This document shows positions 1 through 8,224 of a stretch of 64,000 bases of DNA, one piece after another (the first letter of the stretch is position 1; each line of letters opens with the position of its first letter). The notes beneath the pieces were generated by a model. It was not told where the DNA came from. It saw nothing but the letters and a program-made list of their open reading frames with translations, and ran no database searches. The stretch lies in assembly GCA_043754215.1 (NCBI GenBank), contig JAYUVF010000072.1, forward strand, positions 3,591 through 67,590, given 5' to 3'. The stretch is from JAFLBD01 sp043754215 (GTDB taxonomy: Bacteria; Armatimonadota; Fimbriimonadia; Fimbriimonadales; Fimbriimonadaceae). The translations under genes were made by a program, and so were the position numbers.

Positions 1-2
1 TC

Positions 3-725
3 CACGCCAAAGTTGGGACTCCCGAGGAATTACGCCGGCACGTTGTGGGCGGTTTGCGATACTTCACCTGCACTGTTTCGGAGAAACCGGACCATACATT
101 GGCGGTGAAACTGTCCAACCCTCGGCTTCATGTCCCCGGTTTTGAGAAGGAACTGCCAAAAGTCGTCCTCAATCCTGAGGACAAAGCGTTGCATCCTTCC
201 GCGACACTCATCGATGTTGGGCACCCTCTTGTCCGTCGTCTCAATGCGCTGATCCGTCAACAAGGCTTCACTGGCGAGGAGCGCGCTCGATCCGCAGCGT
301 TCGTCTCCGCTGAGGTTCCCAGGGCTACCCTCGTCGCGCACGGCATCCTTCGAGCGGTATCTCAAACTACGCCGCCCGTGCTTCTCGAAGAATTAGTCGT
401 CTTTGGGGTCCAAGGCGGCGTGGAGGCTGGTCCATTGTCTCAAGAAGAGGCAGAACTGAGATCCAAGGCAGCGCCATCTCCAACTTCTGTAGACTCAGCC
501 GACGCGATTGAGCGAATTCGCGTCTTTGTCAAATCTGATCACCTTCGAGTTGCCGAACAAAAGGCTGTTGCCGACACCCTGGGGCGTATCGCAGCGTTTC
601 GGGGTCGGGCTAAGAAAGAACTTGAAAGCGATGCCGAGACCGCGTGGACGCAAGGCTATGATCAGCTTGACTTCATGGGTTTCGAGGTCTACGGCTACAC
701 CCTGATTCTCCCGGAGAGGAAGTAA
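3..725 (+). CDS. DrmD-like SNF2 helicase, C-terminal end (5' end outside window)
   Basis: The frame is open from the first complete codon at base 3, so this is the tail of a longer gene. No helicase motif falls inside the window. What is visible is an HPLVRRLNALI stretch followed by a beta-rich segment (RATLVAHGILRAV, LLEELVVFGVQGG) and a charged helix, the arrangement I know from the region after the helicase core in RapA/DrmD-type SNF2 proteins. In class 1 DISARM, drmD stands directly upstream of an adenine methyltransferase gene, and here the next gene starts 2 nt after the stop. Identification rests on this pattern plus context. A stand-alone unknown protein starting at GTG 45 is the alternative. 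Confidence 0.55.
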   Translation, partial: HAKVGTPEELRRHVVGGLRYFTCTVSEKPDHTLAVKLSNPRLHVPGFEKELPKVVLNPEDKALHPSATLIDVGHPLVRRLNALIRQQGFTGEERARSAAFVSAEVPRATLVAHGILRAVSQTTPPVLLEELVVFGVQGGVEAGPLSQEEAELRSKAAPSPTSVDSADAIERIRVFVKSDHLRVAEQKAVADTLGRIAAFRGRAKKELESDAETAWTQGYDQLDFMGFEVYGYTLILPERK

Positions 726-727
726 CC

Positions 728-3700
728 ATGGCCCAGATCGGCACCATCGCCCGCTTTGAAGTCTCCGGAGAGATACTCAACGAAGACGTGCTCGCCCTTC
801 TCGCCGTCCGAGACGCGGGAATTCCCGGCGCCGAGATGGACAAGACCGAGGAAGCCGACTTTTACGCGGCTTGGGACCTGCTCCGCGACCAGTGGCAGTC
901 CATCCGATCGGAGGTCGCGGAGTTCGACACTGAACGTCTCCGCCGAAGGTGGATCATGCCGATGCTCGAGACGCTCGGGCATACCCCGCAGTTTTTAAAG
1001 AGTCACCCCACGCTCCCAAATGGGGCAAGCGTCCCAATTACCCACCGAACAGAGACGATCCCGATCTGGCTCGCCGACTTTGCCGAGAAGCCCGACGACC
1101 GGCCGACCGAAGGCAAGCGGCGACGCTCCAAGCACGAACTCTTCCAAGAGTATCTCGACATGACGGAGGACGATTGGGGCATCCTCTGCACTGGACGCAC
1201 TATCCGGCTCCTCACCGACTACCACAAGACAATCACCCGCAACTTCGTCGAGGCCGATCTCGAGTCGATCTTCGACGAACTCGATCTCGACGCGTTCCGC
1301 ATCGTGTGGCGGCTCTTTCGGGCATCCGCGTTCGTGCCGAAGGCCAAGGGCGTCCGCGACATCGAGCGCATCCGCGATCACTCCCGCCAGCAAGGGACCG
1401 AGATTGGCAAGGAGCTCCGAAGGCAGGTGGTGGAAGCCGTCGTCACCCTCGCGAACGGCTTTATCGAAGCCGACGAGAGCGGGGAACTCCGGCAAGCCGT
1501 GGAGAAGGACTCTGAAGGGCCGATGCGGCTTTACCAATCGGTGCTCCGCGTCGTCTACCGGCTCCTCTTCCTGCTCTACGTGGAGAACAAACCGGGTTGG
1601 ACTCCGGCCCAAGACCCCCGGTGGGCGTCGGGATATAGCCTAAGCCGTCTTCGCGGCATGGCCGAAGACCCCGGGAGTTTCCGCGCCGAAGGCGAAGACC
1701 TGTGGGAAGGTCTCAAGGTCACGTTCCGGATCATCCGCGACGGGTGCAGCCTCTTCAACGAGCCGATCGCCCCCTACGGTGGCGAGCTCTTCGACGACGA
1801 TCGTCTTTGGCACCTTAAGGACTCTCCCCTCGCCAACGTCGCCTTGTTGCGCGCCCTCTACCTGCTCACGATCTTCGAGAGGAAGGAGAAGAAGGCGACG
1901 ACGATCCACCGCGTCAACTTCCGGCACCTGCGGATCGACGCGCTCGGGAGCGTCTATGAGAGCCTCCTTGAAGAGCGCCCTGTGCTCGACTCCGAGGGGC
2001 GCTTTGCGTTCTTCCACCGCGCGGGGAAGGGCAACAAGCGCAAGGAGACGGGAAGCTACTACACCCCGCCGGAACTCGTCGCTGAACTCATCAAAACCGC
2101 CCTCCTGCCCGTCATCGAAGACCGCCTGAAAGCCAACGAGAATAAGCGCGAGGCGATCCTCGGAATCTCCGTGGTCGATCCCGCGTGTGGGAGCGGCGCG
2201 TTCCTCATCCAAGCCCTCGACGCCCTTACTGAGGACCTCCTCAAGGTCGAACTCGGGGACGAGCAGCCGAGCGAACTTCAGCTCCGCGAGGCCCGGCGGG
2301 ACGTCGCGATCCATTGCATCCACGGGGTGGACATGAACCCAATGGCGGTCGAACTATGCAAGTTCACCCTTTGGCTCCACGTTGCCCACCCCAAGTTCCC
2401 CTTGAGTTACCTCGAACCCCTTATCCGGTGCGGTAACTCGCTCGTGGGCGTTCCCACCAAAGCACAGATACAGGAAGCCAAGCGCGTGATTGCCGAAGAG
2501 AAGGCCGCGTTCCTAAGGGCCGGAAAGGCGAACGACGCCAAGAAGGCCGTCTACGTGGGTTGGGAAGGCTTCGACCTCGAGCCCTCCAAGCTCACCAAGG
2601 TACCGGACGAGGCGTTCGGAGCGGTGGGCGACGATGACAAGGCCACGGCCAAGAGCATCCAAGACCGCAACAAGAGCGAGCGTGCGGGGCAGCTTCGCCT
2701 CACCGAGGGGCAGGCCGAGGATTTCAGCGAGGGCCGGCTCGCTGTGTACCGCCACATGCAGGAGATCAAGGAGGATGATCCCGACTCGATCCGTGAGAAG
2801 TCGCGCCGGTTCGACCAGTACCTCAAGTCAGGCTCGTACCGGCTCCCCAAGCGGTTCGCGGACGCGTGGTGCGCCGCGTTCTTCTGGCCCCTCAAGGACG
2901 GCCTCCCCGAGCCGCCCACCCAATTCGAGGTCGCCAAGCTCCATCCCGCCAAGCAACGCGCCGCCGAAGTCACGCCCGTCAACGCCGATCTCGTCGCGGA
3001 GATCGAGCGGCGCGCCGAAGCCCTCCAGTTCTTCCATTGGGAGCTCGAGTATCCCGACGTCTTTGAGAAGGGCGGGTTCGACGTCGTCCTCGGCAACCCG
3101 CCGTGGAAGAAGCTGAAGCTCAAGGAGCAGGAGTGGTTCGCGGGCAAGAGCGAGGCCGTCGTCGGAGCCGCCAACAAGGCCAAGCGCGGCGAGCTCATCG
3201 AAGGGCTCCGCACCAAGGCCCCCGCCCTCTACGAAGCCTTCGCCCTCGCCAGCCACGCCGCCGCCGCCCAAAGCAAGTTCATGAAGAAGAGCCACCGCTA
3301 TCCGCTCTCCGCCAAGGGCGACGCGAACCTCTACGCTCTCTTCGCCGAGACCGATCGCGGGCTCGCTCGCCCTTCCGGGCGGGCCGGGTTCATCTGCCCC
3401 ACCGGCATCGCCACCGACGACACCACGAAAGACCTCTTCGGCGCGATCGCGGGCGGCGGCGAACTCGCGGGACTCATCGACTTCGAGAACCGGGAGAAGC
3501 TCTTCGACATCGACTCGCGGTTCAAGTTCGTGCTGCTTACCCTAGCCCGGGGAGGCGGAGTGGACGCCGAGCTCCGATTCTTCCTCACCAACCCCGGCCA
3601 GATCGCCGACCCCCACCGGCGCATCGTGCTCTCGGCGAGCGACTTCCGCCTCATGAACCCAAACACGCGCACCGCCCCTGTGCTGCGCACCCGCCAAGAC

Positions 3701-3907
3701 GCCGACCTCCTCCGCTTCCTCTACGAACGAGTCCCTGTCCTACTGAACGAGCGCACCGGAGCGAATCCGTGGGGCATCCGCTATTCCACGATGTTCCACA
3801 TGTCCAACGATTCCAAGCTCTTCAAGACCAGCGAGGAGCTCGAAGCCATGGGCGCCCGCCTTGCAGGAGATGTGTGGGTCGTTGGACCCGATGAGGTGAG
3901 CGTTTGA
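728..3907 (+). CDS. PglX/DrmMI-like adenine-specific DNA methyltransferase, N-terminal part of a split gene
   Basis: The 1059-residue product has the N6-adenine methyltransferase hallmarks: TGSYYTPPELVAELI near residue 440, motif I DPACGSGAFL near 480 (SAM binding) and catalytic motif IV GNPPW near 790. ATG 728 follows an AGGAAG ribosome site. Enzymes of this BREX/DISARM class normally continue past the equivalent of GDVWVVGPDEV into an FPLYEAKMFHQFDHRWA block and a target-recognition region. Here the frame stops three codons after DEV, and that missing block opens the gene at 6670. This is therefore the N-terminal portion of one enzyme, with both SAM and catalytic motifs but no specificity region. 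Whether the halves assemble as two subunits is not shown by sequence. Role: self-marking of host DNA in a defence system. Confidence 0.85.
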   Translation: MAQIGTIARFEVSGEILNEDVLALLAVRDAGIPGAEMDKTEEADFYAAWDLLRDQWQSIRSEVAEFDTERLRRRWIMPMLETLGHTPQFLKSHPTLPNGASVPITHRTETIPIWLADFAEKPDDRPTEGKRRRSKHELFQEYLDMTEDDWGILCTGRTIRLLTDYHKTITRNFVEADLESIFDELDLDAFRIVWRLFRASAFVPKAKGVRDIERIRDHSRQQGTEIGKELRRQVVEAVVTLANGFIEADESGELRQAVEKDSEGPMRLYQSVLRVVYRLLFLLYVENKPGWTPAQDPRWASGYSLSRLRGMAEDPGSFRAEGEDLWEGLKVTFRIIRDGCSLFNEPIAPYGGELFDDDRLWHLKDSPLANVALLRALYLLTIFERKEKKATTIHRVNFRHLRIDALGSVYESLLEERPVLDSEGRFAFFHRAGKGNKRKETGSYYTPPELVAELIKTALLPVIEDRLKANENKREAILGISVVDPACGSGAFLIQALDALTEDLLKVELGDEQPSELQLREARRDVAIHCIHGVDMNPMAVELCKFTLWLHVAHPKFPLSYLEPLIRCGNSLVGVPTKAQIQEAKRVIAEEKAAFLRAGKANDAKKAVYVGWEGFDLEPSKLTKVPDEAFGAVGDDDKATAKSIQDRNKSERAGQLRLTEGQAEDFSEGRLAVYRHMQEIKEDDPDSIREKSRRFDQYLKSGSYRLPKRFADAWCAAFFWPLKDGLPEPPTQFEVAKLHPAKQRAAEVTPVNADLVAEIERRAEALQFFHWELEYPDVFEKGGFDVVLGNPPWKKLKLKEQEWFAGKSEAVVGAANKAKRGELIEGLRTKAPALYEAFALASHAAAAQSKFMKKSHRYPLSAKGDANLYALFAETDRGLARPSGRAGFICPTGIATDDTTKDLFGAIAGGGELAGLIDFENREKLFDIDSRFKFVLLTLARGGGVDAELRFFLTNPGQIADPHRRIVLSASDFRLMNPNTRTAPVLRTRQDADLLRFLYERVPVLLNERTGANPWGIRYSTMFHMSNDSKLFKTSEELEAMGARLAGDVWVVGPDEVSV

Positions 3908-3954
3908 GCCAGTCAGTGCTCCTTTTGCCCAGTAGATATACGGGGATTACAGTG

Positions 3955-3996
3955 TGTACGGTGTACATTTACTCTGTTTGTGACATCATATATAGT
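3955..3996 (+). promoter_or_regulatory. Promoter and palindromic operator of the hicA-hicB-secB cassette
   Basis: A perfect palindrome TGTAC-GGT-GTACA (3955-3967) abuts a plausible sigma70 promoter: -35 TTTACT (3968-3973), 17-bp spacer, -10 TATAGT (3991-3996). hicA starts at 4011 after a weak AGG. HicB antitoxins with ribbon-helix-helix domains usually repress their own promoter, so the palindrome is a natural binding site. The promoter lies in non-coding DNA right after the broken methyltransferase frame, so the cassette carries its own transcription signals. Confidence 0.5.
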
Positions 3997-4010
3997 GTCA
4001 GGTATGCATC

Positions 4011-4283
4011 ATGAGCAAAAAGCAATTGATTGATGCCTGGCGGAAAGGTCAACGCAAGGGATACAAGTTAAAAGAGGTGAAAGCCGAGCTTGAATCTCAT
4101 GGATTTACGGTGGAACAATCGACGAAGCACTGGAAGGCACTGCACTCAGGTCTCAATGGCAACCCGGAGTTTCCGGGAGGGCGCATAAATTTCAGCGCTC
4201 ACGCGCATGGAAACCAAGGGGAAATCGACGCCGCCGCAATTAAGGACTTCACCCGAGCCATCGACTGGATCGAAGCAAAATGA
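4011..4283 (+). CDS. hicA: HicA-like mRNA interferase toxin
   Basis: A 90-residue basic protein with the layout of HicA toxins: an N-terminal helix, then GFTVEQSTKHWKALHSG, where the His after the strand matches the position of the catalytic His of the double-stranded-RNA-binding-like HicA fold, then a G-rich hairpin and a C-terminal helix. HicA cleaves mRNA and tmRNA when free of HicB. The gene overlaps hicB by 4 nt (ATGA), usual for coupled toxin-antitoxin pairs. Divergence from textbook HicA is considerable, so the family call leans on the paired HicB. Base composition is more AT-rich than the flanking methyltransferase gene, which suggests separate acquisition. Confidence 0.7.
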   Translation: MSKKQLIDAWRKGQRKGYKLKEVKAELESHGFTVEQSTKHWKALHSGLNGNPEFPGGRINFSAHAHGNQGEIDAAAIKDFTRAIDWIEAK

Positions 4284-4837
4284 AAACCCTGAAAAATGTA
4301 CTAGACACTTATAAGCTCGTGATCACTCCGTTGGGTGAGGAAGACGGTCCCGGCTTTATTGCGCGCTACGAGGAGTTGGGGTATTCGGTTCGCGGTATCG
4401 GTGCAACGCAGGCAGAAGCCCTTGCGGAACTTGAGGATCTCGCGCTGGACGGGTTCGATGATGTCGCTCTGACTGACCTCCCGATCGCGGCGTCTCAGAC
4501 ACCCTGGGCGGAGTGCAGTGGTCGAGTCACCCTTCGCCTACCCAAAATGCTTCATGCCAAAGTCAACCGCCAAGCGGACGAGCAAAACGTGAGCCTCAAT
4601 CAGTGGCTTTGTCACATCGTGGAGAGCGCGACTACCGCAGTCGCGGCGGGGCTTGAATTCGGCGCTCGACAGGAAGCGCGAGCATCGTTGGCCGATGAAA
4701 TGGCCGCTTTGAGGGAGGCCATTGACAGTTGGTCGGTGACCCAACCGTTTGCGGCCACCAGCGTTCCGAAGCAGAGGACGACACGATCATCGAAAGCCAC
4801 AATGGTTTACGAACACCTGGAGCTCCACTGTGCATGA
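4280..4837 (+). CDS. hicB: HicB-like antitoxin with ribbon-helix-helix domain and C-terminal tail
   Basis: The 185-residue protein has three parts. Residues 10-60 (YKLVITPLGEEDGPGFIARYEELG...GIGATQAEALAEL) form the HicB partial RNase-H-like fold that binds HicA. Residues 75-115 (GRVTLRLPKMLHAKVNRQAD, SLNQWLCHIV) form a ribbon-helix-helix DNA-binding domain. Residues 120-185 are an extra tail ending in VYEHLELHCA. In toxin-antitoxin-chaperone systems the antitoxin carries a C-terminal chaperone-addiction segment recognised by a SecB-like protein; this tail, directly before a secB-like gene, fits that role by inference. The gene overlaps hicA by 4 nt and the next gene by 8 nt. Confidence 0.8.
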   Translation: MKTLKNVLDTYKLVITPLGEEDGPGFIARYEELGYSVRGIGATQAEALAELEDLALDGFDDVALTDLPIAASQTPWAECSGRVTLRLPKMLHAKVNRQADEQNVSLNQWLCHIVESATTAVAAGLEFGARQEARASLADEMAALREAIDSWSVTQPFAATSVPKQRTTRSSKATMVYEHLELHCA

Positions 4838-5309
4838 ACTTGCCAGCGAAGCATTTACATCGTTTCTAGCCGGAACGGTCCTTGAGGATATCTCAGTTTG
4901 GGAAGTATCCGTGACCCGACAATGCGAGAGCATGGGTAAGAAGCGTCAGTACCACTTTGGAGATCGAGCGGAGTTGGTCTCCTTCGTGGAGGATCGAGCC
5001 GTGGTCCACGCCACTTACGGCATCCTGGTAAAGGAAGACGGGTCAGAGATTGTCAACTTAGAAGTAACTCTTAGGGCGTGCTATCAGACGCCTGAACTGA
5101 TGACGCCGGACATTTTTGAGCAGTTTCGCAAGGTGACCTTACGCCTCCACACGATACCATTTGCTAGGGAGTGGTTCCGCGATATGTCCGGGCGGATGGG
5201 GATTGAGCCGATCCTCCTTCCCCTAGCGATTGCTCACCCGGCTGCAGTGCGTCCCCGTCCCAGGAAATCCGATGCCCCCACGGCGTCTCGAGCTCGAAAG
5301 AAACCTTAA
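4830..5309 (+). CDS. SecB-like chaperone of a toxin-antitoxin-chaperone module
   Basis: Starting at GTG 4830, inside the last codons of hicB, the product has 159 residues, close to SecB length. The middle has the SecB beta-sheet pattern (HATYGILVKEDGSEIVNLEV), and residues 100-130 give the most diagnostic part: a helix (TPDIFEQFRKVTLRLHTIPFAREWF) followed by RMGIEPILLPL, matching the SecB 'P-x-x-RE...G-x-P-x-L-L-P' signature. A basic Pro-rich tail (RPRPRKSDAPTASRARKKP) follows. Stand-alone SecB-like genes next to TA pairs act as antitoxin chaperones that couple toxin control to protein-folding or export stress. A longer in-frame start at ATG 4749 lies inside hicB and is unlikely. Confidence 0.75.
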   Translation: MHELASEAFTSFLAGTVLEDISVWEVSVTRQCESMGKKRQYHFGDRAELVSFVEDRAVVHATYGILVKEDGSEIVNLEVTLRACYQTPELMTPDIFEQFRKVTLRLHTIPFAREWFRDMSGRMGIEPILLPLAIAHPAAVRPRPRKSDAPTASRARKKP

Positions 5310-5317
5310 GCTCAACA

Positions 5318-5378
5318 ATGCGCTGTTTTCCGCTATACGAAGCGAAGAGGTTCCACCAGTTTGACCACCGGTGGGCGA
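5318..5378 (+). pseudogene. Remnant copy of the methyltransferase C-terminal gene start (61-bp repeat)
   Basis: These 61 bp match 6670-6730 at 53 positions (about 87%) and encode MRCFPLYEAKRFHQFDHRWA against MRYFPLYEAKMFHQFDHRWA there. Most differences are third-base changes, so this copy comes from a related functional allele and not from a recent local duplication. Similarity ends abruptly after CACCGGTGGGCGA. The frame then runs through unrelated sequence to a stop at 5512. The ATG stands 8 nt after the secB-like stop, just as the intact copy stands 9 nt after the Fic stop. Confidence 0.8.
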
Positions 5379-5438
5379 TGCCCGATCGACCGGAGCGGAG
5401 GTGGAGGAGCGATGAGCCAAAGTCGCAATGTGAGAGCT

Positions 5439-5488
5439 GCGTTGATTATGGACGCACCGCCCTCTCCATAGTCAACGCAACGTATACT
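5439..5488 (+). promoter_or_regulatory. Inverted-repeat operator and -10 element upstream of the Fic gene
   Basis: GCGTTGATTATGG (5439-5451) and CCATAGTCAACGC (5466-5478) form a 13-bp inverted repeat with one mismatch. A good -10 hexamer, TATACT, lies at 5483-5488, 14 nt before the Fic start at 5503. The palindrome covers the -35 region, as expected for a repressor site. The Fic protein has a C-terminal winged helix and could be the autorepressor; this is inference. Confidence 0.55.
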
Positions 5489-5502
5489 ACAGGGGTCCCG
5501 GG

Positions 5503-6660
5503 ATGCTCATGATTAACGCAGAGGATAGTAAGGAGACGCGAGCAGGACGGTACTTCCAACAGCCGACGGGGTACCGAGCGTTCATCCCCGCCCCGTTGCC
5601 TCCCGAACCAAACGTAGACTTGGGCCGACTCCAGGATCTGCTCTCGCAAGCGGACTATGCGCTGGGCAAGTTGGATGGGTCCATTTACACCCTGCCAAAT
5701 CCTGATCTCTTCGTCTACATGTACGTTCGGAAGGAAGCGGTTCTCTCTAGCCAAATTGAAGGCACGCAGAGCTCACTCCAAAACTTGCTCGATGCCGAAG
5801 CACAACTTAACGATCCGACTATTCCTCGCGACGTCAACGAAGTCATCAACTATGTCTCGGCCATGAACCACGGTCTGGCGAGACTCGAGGAGCTACCAGT
5901 CTCCGTTCGACTTATTCGGGAGATCCACGAGAAGCTGATGTATGGCGTACGCGGCGGAAACCTCACCCCAGGGGAGATCCGGACGTCGCAGAACTGGATC
6001 GGACCCGGTGGTTGCACCTTGAGCGAAGCGACGTTCGTACCGCCCCCTCCCCATGAGGTCCTACGGGTGCTTTCCGAGCTTGAGGATTTTCTCCACTCGG
6101 GGAGTGAACTTCCGGTGCTGATCCAGGTTGGACTCGCTCACGCGCAGTTCGAGACGATCCACCCCTTCCTGGATGGCAACGGGCGAGTCGGGCGTCTTTT
6201 GATCACGTTCCTACTCACGGAGTGCAAGCGTCTTGCCCGCCCAGTGCTCTACCTTTCCCACTACTTCAAACGGAACCGCTCGGAATATTACGAGCGGCTT
6301 CAAGCCGTCCGCGATTCGGGAGATTGGGAAGCATGGCTGGCGTTCTTCCTGCAGGGCGTCGCGGAAGTCGCCGACGAGGCGGCCCAAACCGCCGGGGCAA
6401 TCTTGCGGATGCGAGAGGATTATCGTAGTCGGATCACCGATCAGCTTGGCCGGGCGGCCGGAAATGGGCATAAAGTGATGGATCTGTTGTTTGACCACCC
6501 CGTTGTGACGGTTGCCACAGTGCGCGAATGGCTTGGAATCACAAACGCAGCGGCCAATAACCTCGTTAGCCGTCTCGAAGAGGTCGGCCTTTTGCAGGAG
6601 AGCACCGGTTACGCGAGAAATCGCCGGTTCAGATTTGCCCCCTATCTTCAGCTGTTCTAG
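5503..6660 (+). CDS. Fic-domain AMP-transferase with inhibitory motif and C-terminal winged helix
   Basis: The 385-residue product has an N-terminal helical region with SSQIEGTQSS near residue 80, matching the (S/T)xxxE(G/N) auto-inhibitory helix of class II Fic proteins, and the catalytic loop HPFLDGNGRVGRL near 220, where His is the base and Asp/Asn/Arg hold ATP and Mg. A C-terminal winged-helix segment (PVVTVATVREWLGITNAAANNLVSRLEEVG) can bind DNA. Such proteins transfer AMP to target hydroxyls and are held in check by the inhibitory Glu. The gene has its own operator (5439-5478) and is sandwiched between the 61-bp remnant and the C-terminal methyltransferase gene, 9 nt before the latter. 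A role as a guard or regulator of the defence locus is inferred. Confidence 0.88.
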   Translation: MLMINAEDSKETRAGRYFQQPTGYRAFIPAPLPPEPNVDLGRLQDLLSQADYALGKLDGSIYTLPNPDLFVYMYVRKEAVLSSQIEGTQSSLQNLLDAEAQLNDPTIPRDVNEVINYVSAMNHGLARLEELPVSVRLIREIHEKLMYGVRGGNLTPGEIRTSQNWIGPGGCTLSEATFVPPPPHEVLRVLSELEDFLHSGSELPVLIQVGLAHAQFETIHPFLDGNGRVGRLLITFLLTECKRLARPVLYLSHYFKRNRSEYYERLQAVRDSGDWEAWLAFFLQGVAEVADEAAQTAGAILRMREDYRSRITDQLGRAAGNGHKVMDLLFDHPVVTVATVREWLGITNAAANNLVSRLEEVGLLQESTGYARNRRFRFAPYLQLF

Positions 6661-6669
6661 TTCAAAACC

Positions 6670-8178
6670 ATGCGCTACTTCCCGCTCTACGAGGCCAAGA
6701 TGTTCCACCAGTTCGACCACCGGTGGGCGACCTTCGCAGGCGTGGACGCGGCGGCGGTTACGGAGGAAGAGGAGGAGCTTTTCGAGGACGAGGACGGTGA
6801 GGAAGGCGCGAAGGACGACAAGGCTAAGACCCGCGACGTCACCCTCGCAGAGAAGCAGGACCCCTCGTATCTGCCAACGCCGCGATACTGGGTGAGCGAG
6901 GCGGATGTGCTTCTGCGCGCGGTGCCCCTCTCGCGCGAGGAGAAGAAGGAGCTGGAGCGCATGGACCCGGAGGAGGTCGTGCAGCGTCTGCGCCCGCGGG
7001 CACCGAAGTGGCTAGTGGCGTTTCGAAACATCGCGAGATCGACGGACGAACGATCGGGCATCTTCTCGATCCTGCCGTTGGTGGGATGCGGGAATAGCGC
7101 ACCCGTCTTGGGAACCGGCGGCGGCGCGAGGCACGACCTGATGTTCGAGGCGGTTCTGTCCTCGCTTGTCACAGACTTTGGGGTGAGATGCAAGGTCGGC
7201 GGCACGAACTTCAACGCCTTCTACTTGGAGCAGATGGTCCTCCTGTCCCCGGATCAGTTTCCACAAGTGGAAACTGATCGAATCGTCGAGCTCGCCCTCG
7301 AACTCGTCTACACCTCCGAGCACCTGCGCCCCCTCGCCGAGGCATGCGGCTGCGACGGTGACCCGTTCCCATACGACGAAGCCCGCCGCGCCCTTCTCCG
7401 CGCCGAGCTCGACGCGCTCGTCGCCAGGCTCTACGGCTTGAGCCGCAAGCAACTTCGTTACATCCTCGACCCCCACGGGCTCAGTTGGGCGGAACTCGAA
7501 GACTTGCTCGACCCCTCCGAAGACCCCACCTGCTCCGGCCCCCACCTTCTCCCTGCCGAGCCCGCCATCGACTTCCCCGGCGAGACGTTCCGAGTACTCA
7601 AGGACAAAGAGGAGAAGAAGTACGGCGAATACCGAACCCGCCGCCTTGTTCTGGAAGCGTGGGACCGCCTGTGGACCGAGCTCGGCCCCGTCGAGCCTTT
7701 GCCCGTCCGTTTCGGCCCCAACGCTCCGGAGCTGGCGCAAGAAGGCCGAGCCAACTATGCGGCGGTCGAATCTACGCCGGGGCGTTTGCTCGACGTACCC
7801 GTCGCCACCGGCCTCTTTGCCCCCGGAACTGCTGAGCCCGGCCCCGCTCCCAGTCAACCAACCCCGATTCCGGCCCCGGTTTCAACACCTGTGGCCCTTG
7901 ATGACGGAGAGGAAGAAGACGAAGAAGACGAGGAAGAGACATTTGCCCTAGTTGCCCCCGAACCCAAGCCCCCGACGCCCCTCAAAGACAAAGAGGGCCG
8001 GATCATCCGCGTCCGTGTCCTCGGTGCATCCGGTCAAGAGATCATTCCGTCCGGCACCGTCATCGGAAGCAAAAAGCAGGGTGACGTGGTCACGTGGACG
8101 GTTCTCCCCGATGGATCAGCAGAGGTACGGAAGTTCCTTGCTCCGCCAGCGACTTTAAAGCGTCTCAAGGGTAGTTAA
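6670..8178 (+). CDS. PglX/DrmMI-like methyltransferase, C-terminal (target-recognition) part of a split gene
   Basis: The 502-residue product opens with RYFPLYEAKMFHQFDHRWATF, which in intact enzymes of this class lies internally, straight after the point where the 728-3907 frame breaks. Next comes an acidic linker (EEEEELFEDEDGEEG), then YLPTPRYWV, WLVAFRNIARSTDERS and NAFYLEQMVLLSP, the conserved blocks of the specificity region. The tail has a Pro-rich acidic stretch and a small basic C-terminal domain. No Shine-Dalgarno precedes ATG 6670; the stop of the Fic gene is 9 nt upstream, so translation by re-initiation is plausible. It has no SAM-binding motif and can only work with the 728-3907 product. 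Confidence 0.82.
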   Translation: MRYFPLYEAKMFHQFDHRWATFAGVDAAAVTEEEEELFEDEDGEEGAKDDKAKTRDVTLAEKQDPSYLPTPRYWVSEADVLLRAVPLSREEKKELERMDPEEVVQRLRPRAPKWLVAFRNIARSTDERSGIFSILPLVGCGNSAPVLGTGGGARHDLMFEAVLSSLVTDFGVRCKVGGTNFNAFYLEQMVLLSPDQFPQVETDRIVELALELVYTSEHLRPLAEACGCDGDPFPYDEARRALLRAELDALVARLYGLSRKQLRYILDPHGLSWAELEDLLDPSEDPTCSGPHLLPAEPAIDFPGETFRVLKDKEEKKYGEYRTRRLVLEAWDRLWTELGPVEPLPVRFGPNAPELAQEGRANYAAVESTPGRLLDVPVATGLFAPGTAEPGPAPSQPTPIPAPVSTPVALDDGEEEDEEDEEETFALVAPEPKPPTPLKDKEGRIIRVRVLGASGQEIIPSGTVIGSKKQGDVVTWTVLPDGSAEVRKFLAPPATLKRLKGS

Positions 8179-8224
8179 CAAATGAGGGATAATTGCTGGA
8201 TAGGAGATAATTACCGGCAAGGCT

